From assembly GCA_002316675.1 (NCBI GenBank), contig DCDZ01000006.1, positions 90,155 through 110,745 of the forward strand: a stretch of DNA of 20,591 nt, written 5' to 3'. Position 1 is the first letter of the stretch. Every line of letters starts with the position of its first letter. This DNA is from Tyzzerella sp. UBA1042 (GTDB taxonomy: Bacteria > Bacillota > Clostridia > Lachnospirales > Anaerotignaceae). The notes beneath the pieces were generated by a model. That model did not search any database, was not told where the DNA came from, and was given only the letters and a program-made list of their open reading frames with translations. Positions 1-6,151 of this stretch are shown here, in pieces. Position numbers and translations under genes: made by a program.

Positions 1-1
1 G

Positions 2-472
2 GTGGGGGATAAGGGTATTTTTCATACCATGCCCGATGATGAGATTAAGGCCTTGGTAGAAGAGGCATTTTCTATTTTGCCCAATGCCGTAGGCTTAAAC
101 AACCATATGGGCTCGGCAATTACCGAGGATACCAGAAGCCTTGAGGATGTGCTGGAGGTGCTGAAAGAGAAGAATGCGTTTTTCATTGACAGCGTAACTA
201 CGGAAAAGAGCCAAGGACGTGCCTTGGCGGCGGAAAAGGGTGTTCCTTTTTTTTCCAGAAACGTTTTTTTGGATGGAACCACTGATGTGGAAACGGTGAA
301 GGCGAACTTGCGCAAGGCGGCGGAAATTGCTCTGCGGGATGGAAAAGCTTTGGCAATCGGCCATGTTGGACCGGAAGGCGGCGATGTTACCGTGCAGGCC
401 ATAGAAGCATTGATTCCCGAGCTGCAGCAGGCGGGGATTACCTTCGTCACCGCCGGGGATCTGGTGGAGTAG
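2..472 (+). CDS. Divergent polysaccharide deacetylase family protein, 3' part (5' end outside window)
   Basis: An open frame runs in from the left edge and stops with TAG at 470-472, so only the C-terminal ~156 residues are visible. The segment GLNNHMGSAIT (about residues 31-41 of the visible part) is the hallmark central motif of the divergent polysaccharide deacetylase family (YibQ/DUF610 type, a NodB-like barrel). The tail has the typical late block: an IGHVGPEGG turn, then a helix and 'AGITFVTAGDLV'. The N-terminal domain, with any signal peptide and the first catalytic Asp residues, lies upstream and cannot be judged. The family is thought to act on cell-envelope polysaccharide, but its substrate is poorly known. 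No convincing terminator follows, and recU begins 127 nt downstream behind its own -10 box. Family assignment is from memory of the motif. Confidence 0.8.
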   Translation: MGDKGIFHTMPDDEIKALVEEAFSILPNAVGLNNHMGSAITEDTRSLEDVLEVLKEKNAFFIDSVTTEKSQGRALAAEKGVPFFSRNVFLDGTTDVETVKANLRKAAEIALRDGKALAIGHVGPEGGDVTVQAIEALIPELQQAGITFVTAGDLVE

Positions 473-553
473 AAAGAACAATGGGCAAATCCATAAGGCA
501 AGAAAATTGAAAGGTTTTTGAGAAGAAAGCGGTATTTTTTTGGGGTGGAGATA

Positions 554-562
554 TGCTATAAT
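554..562 (+). promoter_or_regulatory. Extended -10 promoter for recU-tldD-tldE
   Basis: TGC followed by a perfect TATAAT (557-562) makes an extended -10 element 38 nt upstream of the recU ATG. No good -35 hexamer lies at 17 nt spacing (the region there is a T-run), which is acceptable for an extended -10 promoter. The same TATAATAAAGA string occurs upstream of glgB. Confidence 0.55.
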
Positions 563-599
563 AAAGAAAAAGGAACACCACCTTTATGAAGGAGGAAAA

Positions 600-1163
600 A
601 TGTCGCACTGGAATACAAGAGGGCTGAGAGGCAGTTCTTTGGAAGAAAAGATTAATTTTACAAACGAAAAATATCGGCAGAGAGGGCTGGCACTGTTTCA
701 GAAGGTGCCCACCCCTATCACACCGGTAAAAATCAATCAGGAAAATAAAACCATTACCTTGGCATATTTTGAAAAACAAAGTACGGTGGATTATATCGGG
801 GTTGCCCAAGGGGTACCCGTTTGTTTTGATGCAAAGGAGACGGCGTGCAAGCATTTGCCATTACAGAATATACATCAGCACCAGATAGAATTTATGGCGG
901 ATTTTCGTGCCCAGCGGGGATTGGCTTTTCTTCTGGTGCATTTTACCGCACTGGATGCCTATTACCTCTTACCCTTGGAAGTATTGGAAAGCTATTGGGC
1001 GGCGGCGGAAAAGGGCGGCAGGAAGTCAATTCCCTTGGAAGCGTTTGTCGAAAAATACCGCCTGCAAAAAACAGGTAACGGGTTACTGCATTATTTGGAG
1101 GCAGTTAGTCTATACTTAATGGAAACAGAGGAAAAAACAAGAAAGGACGAGGGCCTATGCTAA
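600..1163 (+). CDS. recU: Holliday junction resolvase RecU
   Basis: A 187-residue protein that fits RecU, the Firmicutes enzyme that resolves Holliday junctions during recombinational repair and chromosome segregation. The N-terminal 'RGSSLEEKINFTNEKY' helix is typical, followed by PTPI (37-40). The catalytic-type residues sit in STVDYIGV (Asp64), FDAKET (Asp77, Lys79) and HQHQIEFM (Gln95). By B. subtilis numbering from memory (D88, E101, K103, Q118) the first acidic, Lys and Gln positions are kept, and Asp77 takes the place of the Glu, as I recall in other Clostridia. The ATG at 600 is chosen because AGGAGG lies at 590-595; an in-frame upstream ATG at 540 has no such site and precedes the -10 box. 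The stop overlaps the start of tldD by 7 nt. Confidence 0.88.
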   Translation: MSHWNTRGLRGSSLEEKINFTNEKYRQRGLALFQKVPTPITPVKINQENKTITLAYFEKQSTVDYIGVAQGVPVCFDAKETACKHLPLQNIHQHQIEFMADFRAQRGLAFLLVHFTALDAYYLLPLEVLESYWAAAEKGGRKSIPLEAFVEKYRLQKTGNGLLHYLEAVSLYLMETEEKTRKDEGLC

Positions 1164-2539
1164 AGAAAAGCGTTGTGGAAAACACATTGTCCGCTGCCTT
1201 GGGAACGGGAGCAGATTTTGCGGAGCTGTATATGGAGCAGACAAAGCGTAATACCATCGGGGTGGTAAACAGCAAGGTGGAAGCAGTGCAGAGCGGGTTG
1301 GATTACGGCGTGGGAATCCGGCTGTTTTTTCAGAACAAAGCCATTTACGGCTTTACCAACGATACCACGGAGAAAAACTTAATCCGCATTGCCCGAGAGG
1401 CCGCCGCGGCGGCAAGAGGGGATCGGGTGTATACCTTGCAGGGATGGAACCGCATGGAGTTTTCTTGCAGAAATCCTATTCGGGTGATGCCCGATGAGGT
1501 AGAGAAAAGACAAAAGGCGGAAAAGCTTTTTTTGGCGGCGGAGGCGGCGAAAAAATATAGCCCTTTGATCAGCCAGACGAGGACAGGCTGCCTTGACATT
1601 ATAAAGGATGTTTTTATTGCCAATACAGACGGCTTATGGGCAAAGGAACAACGGGTGCGCAGTCGTTTTACCGTGGAAGCCATTGCCTCCTCGGCCACGG
1701 AAAAACAAAGCGGTCATTTGGGCCCCGGCGGCTCCGTTGGGTTTGAGCTTTATGACCAGATTGATGTGGAGGAACAGGCAAGGGAGGCGGCCCGCATTGC
1801 CGTAACCATGCTTGGGGCAAAGCCATGCCCGGCGGGAAGAATGCCAGTGGTCATTGAGAATGGCTTTGGCGGCGTTATTTTTCATGAGGCCTGCGGGCAT
1901 AGCCTTGAGGCGACGGCTGTGGCAAGAAATGCTTCGGTATTTGCGGGAAAGATGGGACAGCAGATTGCCTCCCCTGTGGTGACTGCCGTGGATGACGGAA
2001 CCATTTCCAATGCATGGGGCTCTGCAGCCATGGATGACGAAGGAATGCCTACCCAAAGAAATGTATTGATCGAGAATGGTATTTTGCGGTCTTATCTGGT
2101 GGATAAATTAAACGGACGGCGCATGGGCGCAAGCCCTACAGGCTCATCCAGACGGGAAAGCTATCGTTTTGCCCCCACCAGCCGTATGACCAATACATTT
2201 ATTGAAAACGGAAAAAGTACCCCTCTGGAAATTATCGCCAAGACGGAGTTTGGTTTATATGCCAAGCGCATGGGCGGCGGCAGTGTTGACCCGGCCACAG
2301 GCTCCTTTAATTTTGCGGTTTTGGAAGGCTATATGATTCGGAGCGGCAAAATTGCCGAGCCGGTGCGGGGGGCAACCTTGATTGGCAAGGGTATGGAGGT
2401 TTTAATGCAGATTGATATGGTGGGCAATAACCTTGCCCGTGCCCAAGGTATGTGCGGCAGTATCAGCGGCTCTATCCCCACCGATGTGGGTCAGCCCATG
2501 CTTCGTGTAAAAGAAATGACCGTTGGCGGAAGGGGGTAA
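1157..2539 (+). CDS. tldD: TldD metalloprotease subunit
   Basis: A 460-residue TldD-family protein. TldD pairs with TldE (PmbA) to form a heterodimeric zinc protease that degrades unfolded peptides; in some bacteria it cuts leader peptides of microcin-type products. The metal-binding motif HEACGHSLE is present at 243-251 (His243, Glu244, His248). The C-terminal GMCGSISG segment supplies Cys433, matching the third zinc ligand reported for E. coli TldD. N-terminal (about 1-220) and C-terminal halves have normal proportions. The ATG lies inside the last codons of recU (7-nt overlap), and tldE follows after 5 nt, so all three are probably one transcript with coupled translation. Nothing is truncated. 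No peptide precursor gene is recognisable nearby, so general peptide turnover is the safer role. Confidence 0.93.
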   Translation: MLKKSVVENTLSAALGTGADFAELYMEQTKRNTIGVVNSKVEAVQSGLDYGVGIRLFFQNKAIYGFTNDTTEKNLIRIAREAAAAARGDRVYTLQGWNRMEFSCRNPIRVMPDEVEKRQKAEKLFLAAEAAKKYSPLISQTRTGCLDIIKDVFIANTDGLWAKEQRVRSRFTVEAIASSATEKQSGHLGPGGSVGFELYDQIDVEEQAREAARIAVTMLGAKPCPAGRMPVVIENGFGGVIFHEACGHSLEATAVARNASVFAGKMGQQIASPVVTAVDDGTISNAWGSAAMDDEGMPTQRNVLIENGILRSYLVDKLNGRRMGASPTGSSRRESYRFAPTSRMTNTFIENGKSTPLEIIAKTEFGLYAKRMGGGSVDPATGSFNFAVLEGYMIRSGKIAEPVRGATLIGKGMEVLMQIDMVGNNLARAQGMCGSISGSIPTDVGQPMLRVKEMTVGGRG

Positions 2540-2544
2540 GAATT

Positions 2545-3885
2545 TTGGAGAGACAGGCTTTGCAGAAACAAATTATTGCGGAGGCTTTGCAAGCAGGATT
2601 CACCGATTGTGAGGTGTTTTACCTAGGCGGGGAAAGCTTCGAGGTTTTATTGATGGAGGGAGAGGTTTCCAATTACGAAAACAGCAGTGAAGGGGGCATT
2701 TCCTTCCGGGGAACCTATGCAGGCAGAACGGGCTATGCTTTTTCAGAGCGCTTGGAGGAAGAAAGCATCCCCTTTTTCATTGCGTCGGCAAAGGAAAACG
2801 CTCTGCTGATGCCCCCGGAGGAGCAGGAGGAATTGTTTGCCGGAGAGGAATACCCTCCCTTTGTGGGATATTATCCTGAGCTGGAGCAGGTTTGCGTGGA
2901 AAAGCGGATTCAATTGGCAAAGCGTATGGAGGAAGCGGCATTAAACGGTGCGGAAAGCATTGCTTCCCTGGATTATTGCGTTTTGGGGATTGTGAAGAAA
3001 GAGGTATCCATTATAAACAGTCTTGGCTTAGATGTATCCTATACCAAAAATTTTGCCTCCGGTTATGTCAGTGCCATTGCCAGAAGGGGAGAAGAAACCA
3101 AGAAAGGCTCTGCTTTTTGGAAGGGTACCGACTGGGCTCTCTTTCATCCTGAAGAAACGGGGAGAAAAGCGGCAAGGCGGGGGGCGGCGCTTCTGGGTGC
3201 GTCCTCGGTGAAAAGCGGAAGCTATGCCGCTGTTTTGGATGCCAGAGCAATGACTGCACTTTTGACCTCCTTCAGCGGAATTTTCTTTGGGGAAAATGTG
3301 CAAAAGGGCTTTTCTCTGCTTAAGGACAGGCTGGGGGAGCAAATTGCCGCTCCTTGCGTGACATTGCGGGACGATGCCCTCTTGGCAGGGGGCTATGCTT
3401 CTGTGCCCTTTGACAGCGAAGGGGTTGCAGGAAAAAATAAGACAATCCTCGAAAAGGGATCTTTGAAAACCTTATTATATAATCGGAAGTCGGCGAAAAA
3501 AGACGGTGTTGCCTCTACGGGAAATGGCTTTAAGACAGGGCTGACGGCGCCTGTGAAAACGGCTTGCACTAATTTTTATATTCAAAAAGGAGGAAAACCC
3601 CTTTCGGGGCTTTTTGCTGAAATGAAAAACGGCCTGTATATTACGGATTTTATGGGGCTTCACGCAGGAACCAACGCTGTTTCCGGGGAGTTTTCCCTCT
3701 CGGCGGAGGGCTTTTTGGTGGAAGGGGGGAAAATAGTAAGGTCTGTGGAACAAATTACCATTGCCGGAAATTTCTACACCCTTTTAAAAGATATTTTGGT
3801 TGTGGGAGAGGACTTGTATTTTGGGGCAGGGGGAAAAGGCACTCCTTCGGTTTTGGTGAAAACCCTTGCCGTTGCGGGAAAATAA
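2545..3885 (+). CDS. tldE: TldE/PmbA partner of TldD
   Basis: A 446-residue protein of the TldD/PmbA superfamily without an HExxxH motif, as expected for the non-catalytic TldE (PmbA) partner that completes the TldD-TldE protease chamber. Family-like segments include 'EGGISFRG' and 'EVSIINSLGLDVSYTK' in the N-terminal half and 'GTNAVSGEFSLSAEGFLVEGGKI' near the C-terminus. I choose the TTG at 2545: AGGGGG at 2531-2536 sits 8 nt upstream, and it begins just after the tldD stop (2537-2539). A longer reading starting inside tldD would add non-homologous residues. A hairpin covers the stop codon (ATAAAGGG 3882-3889 with CCCTTTAT 3903-3910) but lacks a T-run. Confidence 0.9.
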   Translation: MERQALQKQIIAEALQAGFTDCEVFYLGGESFEVLLMEGEVSNYENSSEGGISFRGTYAGRTGYAFSERLEEESIPFFIASAKENALLMPPEEQEELFAGEEYPPFVGYYPELEQVCVEKRIQLAKRMEEAALNGAESIASLDYCVLGIVKKEVSIINSLGLDVSYTKNFASGYVSAIARRGEETKKGSAFWKGTDWALFHPEETGRKAARRGAALLGASSVKSGSYAAVLDARAMTALLTSFSGIFFGENVQKGFSLLKDRLGEQIAAPCVTLRDDALLAGGYASVPFDSEGVAGKNKTILEKGSLKTLLYNRKSAKKDGVASTGNGFKTGLTAPVKTACTNFYIQKGGKPLSGLFAEMKNGLYITDFMGLHAGTNAVSGEFSLSAEGFLVEGGKIVRSVEQITIAGNFYTLLKDILVVGEDLYFGAGGKGTPSVLVKTLAVAGK

Positions 3886-3910
3886 AGGGGAGAGCCGCAA
3901 TTCCCTTTAT
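3882..3910 (+). other. Stem-loop over the tldE stop codon
   Basis: ATAAAGGG (3882-3889) pairs with CCCTTTAT (3903-3910), extendable by a G-T and an A-T pair around a ~9-nt loop. There is no following T tract, so it is not a classical intrinsic terminator. It could protect the 3' end of the recU-tldDE mRNA. The promoter of the next small gene begins 44 nt further on. Confidence 0.4.
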
Positions 3911-3953
3911 ATGCAGAGCTTCCTATTGCAAGAAAGCCGTAAGAGAGACACAC

Positions 3954-3982
3954 TTGTGCCGGAATCCGGCGTGTGGTATACT
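3954..3982 (+). promoter_or_regulatory. Promoter of the 49-aa peptide gene, with palindromic spacer
   Basis: TTGTGC (3954-3959), a 17-nt spacer and TATACT (3977-3982) preceded by TGG (extended -10) form a good vegetative promoter. The spacer holds a perfect 11-nt inverted repeat CCGGA-A-TCCGG (3959-3969), a plausible operator because a bound protein would block the polymerase. Confidence 0.6.
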
Positions 3983-4020
3983 GGGAAAAATAGGATGTCG
4001 ACTTTTTCTGGGAGGTCTAT

Positions 4021-4170
4021 ATGGAGGCAATGGGAGTTTTTTCTGCAATGGATTCATTATTTTCAGTGTATATGTTCGCTGTAGCCGCCTTGCGTTTGGG
4101 GCTAGGTATTACCTTAGCGGTTCTAGCCATAAAATGTATGCTGAAATACTTGAAAAAGGATTCGGATTGA
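4021..4170 (+). CDS. Small hydrophobic membrane peptide, 49 aa, unrecognised
   Basis: ATG at 4021 with GGGAGG at 4010-4015 (5-nt spacing) opens a 49-codon frame ending TGA 4168-4170. The product begins MEAMGVFSAMDSLFSVYMF, continues with a hydrophobic stretch (about residues 12-41) and ends in a basic tail ('MLKYLKKDSD'). This is consistent with one membrane helix and a positive end on the cytoplasmic side. The gene has its own extended -10 promoter and is followed by a terminator-like palindrome, so it looks like an independent transcription unit, not spurious coding. I do not recognise the family. It resembles a generic small membrane protein or a hydrophobic toxin-like peptide only in composition, and no antisense RNA or antitoxin gene is evident. 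It is unlike typical TldD/E substrates, which are soluble leader peptides. Confidence 0.6.
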   Translation: MEAMGVFSAMDSLFSVYMFAVAALRLGLGITLAVLAIKCMLKYLKKDSD

Positions 4171-4185
4171 AACGCTGAAAAATAT

Positions 4186-4284
4186 AAAAAGAGGACACTG
4201 CTGCTATGAAGTACCCCAATCGTTATCAGGATATTATACTGTCTAACTTTTTGGGGTGCACTTCAATTAGAGTATCCTTTTTTT
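4186..4284. terminator. Bidirectional terminator-like outer stem of a nested palindrome
   Basis: AAAAAGAGGACACT (4186-4199) pairs with AGAGTATCCTTTTTT (4269-4283) with one C/A mismatch, and a 7-T run closes it at 4278-4284. On the minus strand the same structure ends in five Ts, so it can stop both the 49-aa gene (+) and the convergent beta-CASP gene (-) that ends at 4311. The loop is occupied by a second inverted repeat, listed separately. Confidence 0.55.
4207..4265. repeat. 59-bp imperfect inverted repeat resembling joined IS3/IS150-type ends
   Basis: TGAAGT-ACCCCAA (4207-4219) and TTGGGGTGC-ACTTCA (4251-4265) are inverted copies at the ends of a 59-bp element that begins TG and ends CA. 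Read on the minus strand, the right half (TGAAGTGCACCCCAAAAAGT...) strongly resembles, from memory, the terminal repeat of IS3-family elements in Firmicutes. No transposase remains, so it may be a deletion remnant or a miniature element. No clear target duplication flanks it. Confidence 0.45.
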
Positions 4285-4310
4285 AATTTCACGAAAAATT
4301 ATGTAGGGAT

Positions 4311-5933
4311 TTAGTTTTCCAGCTCGTTGCTAAAAGCCTCCAGCCGTTTTAGCAGCTTTTCCATATCTTTGTTTGCACCGCCCTTGCTTTGGTTGATAAT
4401 ACGCAGCAAACGCTTTCCTGCCAAATCCAGCTGATCCGCCAGATACAGGGCTCTTTTTCCGCCGGCAGAGAGAGGCTTTTGGGTATATGTCCTTGGCTTT
4501 ACGGGGATTTTAACCCCCTCCGCTAACAGCGTGCCATCTCTTAAGTCATAGCAAGCACCGCTGTAAGGGGCAACGGCTTGAAATTGATCGTCCTCCTGCA
4601 ACGTGCGGGCAAAGGCATCGGCAACAAGATCTTCCCCATGCACAACAAACACCTTGGTGGGCTTGGGGTCAAAATGAGTGATCCAACGGATCAAGCCCTT
4701 TTGATCGGCATGGCCGCTGATTCCTGCCAGCTGCTCAATATGGGCGTTTATGGTTATGGTTTCTCCAAACAGACGCACCTCATCCGCCCCATCTATAATA
4801 CTTCTGCCCAAGGTGCCCATGGCTTGATAGCCTACAAAAAGCACCGTGCTTTCCTTACGCCAGAGGTTGTGCTTTAAATGATGGCGGATGCGCCCGGCTT
4901 CGCACATACCCGAGGCGGATAGGATCACCTTGGGGGCGCTGTCAAAATTGATGGCCTGAGAATCCTCGGGCGTTACGGCGGTAATCAGTCCGTCAAATTC
5001 CAAAGGGTTGATGCCCTTTTTCACCAGCTCCATGGCTTTGGCATCATAGCAGTCCATTCTGTTTGCCGTGAAAATTTTGGTTGCCTCAATGGCAAGAGGG
5101 CTATCCACATAAACCTTGAACTGCTCGTGATTTTTTACAAGCCGCCGTTCCTTAATTTCACGGATGAAATACAGCATTTCCTGGGTGCGCCCCACGGCAA
5201 AGGCGGGAATCACCAAATTTCCCCCTCGGTCAAAGGCTTCTTGAATATATCTTGCCAATTCCGCAACATAATCCGGGGGCGAGTTATGCAGGCGGTCGCC
5301 GTAGGTGCTTTCCATAATCACATAGTCCGCCTCTTTGGTATAGTGGGGGTCATGGATAATGGGCTGATTGAAATTGCCGATATCCCCCGAAAAAACCAGT
5401 TTTTTTGTAACCCCCTCTTCGGTCAGCCAGATTTCTATGCTGGAGGAGCCCAAAAGATGGCCCACATCGGTAAAGCGCAGGGAAATGCCTTCTGCTACGG
5501 CAATTTCCTCTGCATAGTCGCAGGGGTAAAAGCGGCCGGTAACGGCGGCGGCCTCGGCGGTGGTGTAAAGGGGTTCAAAGGGCGGGGTGCCTGCCCGCTT
5601 TGCTCTGCGGTTGCGCCACTGGGCTTCAAATTCTTGAATATGGGCACTGTCTAAGAGCATGATGCGGCAAAGGTCTGTGGTTGCCTCGGTAGCATAGATT
5701 TTACCGCGAAACCCGTTTTTGTAAAGCAGGGGTAACAGCCCTGCATGGTCAATATGGGCATGGGAAAGAAAAACATAGTCAATTGCGGAGGCGGATACGG
5801 GAATTTCTTGGTTTTCGTAGGTATCCCGCCCTTGCTCCATGCCGCAGTCCAAAAGAATGCTTTTGCCGCAGGCTTCGATGTAGTGACAGCTGCCGGTTAC
5901 TTCGTGGGCGGCGCCTAAAAACATTAATTTCAT
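4311..5933 (-). CDS. Metallo-beta-lactamase fold, beta-CASP/RMMBL protein (CPSF-like ribonuclease family)
   Basis: A 540-residue cytoplasmic protein of the beta-CASP group (COG1236 type), related to CPSF73/Ysh1 and RNase J enzymes that cut or trim RNA. The zinc site is complete: SHAHIDH (His58, His60, Asp62, His63), His159 in 'DVGHLLGS', and Asp184 in 'FSGDIGN'. Beta-CASP motifs follow: ESTYGDR (208-214), His408 in 'ISGHADQKG' and His432 in 'VVHGE', the last two in the C-terminal RNA-specificity (RMMBL) part. The start at 5933 has AAGGGGG six nt upstream; an ATG six codons earlier lacks that spacing. It is the only minus-strand gene here, with its own promoter and a convergent terminator, so it is a single-gene unit. 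Nuclease activity is inferred from the family, and the RNA target is unknown. Confidence 0.88.
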   Translation of the reverse strand: MKLMFLGAAHEVTGSCHYIEACGKSILLDCGMEQGRDTYENQEIPVSASAIDYVFLSHAHIDHAGLLPLLYKNGFRGKIYATEATTDLCRIMLLDSAHIQEFEAQWRNRRAKRAGTPPFEPLYTTAEAAAVTGRFYPCDYAEEIAVAEGISLRFTDVGHLLGSSSIEIWLTEEGVTKKLVFSGDIGNFNQPIIHDPHYTKEADYVIMESTYGDRLHNSPPDYVAELARYIQEAFDRGGNLVIPAFAVGRTQEMLYFIREIKERRLVKNHEQFKVYVDSPLAIEATKIFTANRMDCYDAKAMELVKKGINPLEFDGLITAVTPEDSQAINFDSAPKVILSASGMCEAGRIRHHLKHNLWRKESTVLFVGYQAMGTLGRSIIDGADEVRLFGETITINAHIEQLAGISGHADQKGLIRWITHFDPKPTKVFVVHGEDLVADAFARTLQEDDQFQAVAPYSGACYDLRDGTLLAEGVKIPVKPRTYTQKPLSAGGKRALYLADQLDLAGKRLLRIINQSKGGANKDMEKLLKRLEAFSNELEN

Positions 5934-5979
5934 ATGGTTCCCCCTTAACATACGGTGGTTCAGATCCCGTTTTTATTTT

Positions 5980-6008
5980 AGTATATCCCCATTTGAATCC
6001 GGTGGCAA
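5980..6008 (-). promoter_or_regulatory. Promoter of the beta-CASP gene
   Basis: On the minus strand TTGCCA (6008-6003), a 17-nt spacer and TATACT (5985-5980) make a near-consensus vegetative promoter about 46 nt upstream of the ATG at 5933. It diverges from the glgB promoter region. Confidence 0.65.
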
Positions 6009-6089
6009 GAGGACTGTTTTTGTCTATTTTATATGATGTGTTGTCGAAAACCACTGTATTTTTGGGTGGAAAGAATTGGACAAGTAGTA

Positions 6090-6095
6090 TATAAT
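6090..6095 (+). promoter_or_regulatory. Probable -10 box of glgB
   Basis: A perfect TATAAT lies 56 nt upstream of the glgB start. No good -35 is placed at 16-18 nt: TTGGAC (6076-6081) is too close and TTGGGT (6062-6067) is too far. The flanking TATAATAAAGA is shared with the recU promoter. Confidence 0.4.
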
Positions 6096-6151
6096 AAAGA
6101 TAGCTGATTGGGCGGTTAAAATCACAGTGCAGCGAAAAAGGGGTTGAACCT

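Noticed and set aside
600..4170. A TldD/TldE-linked modified-peptide (RiPP) biosynthesis locus
   Set aside because: No radical SAM, cyclodehydratase, exporter or soluble precursor gene is present. The nearby 49-aa peptide is a separately promoted membrane peptide, so it is a poor substrate candidate.
5127..5654. A 175-codon plus-strand open frame
   Set aside because: It is antisense to the conserved metallo-beta-lactamase/beta-CASP gene, with no ribosome site and a low-complexity Gly-rich product.
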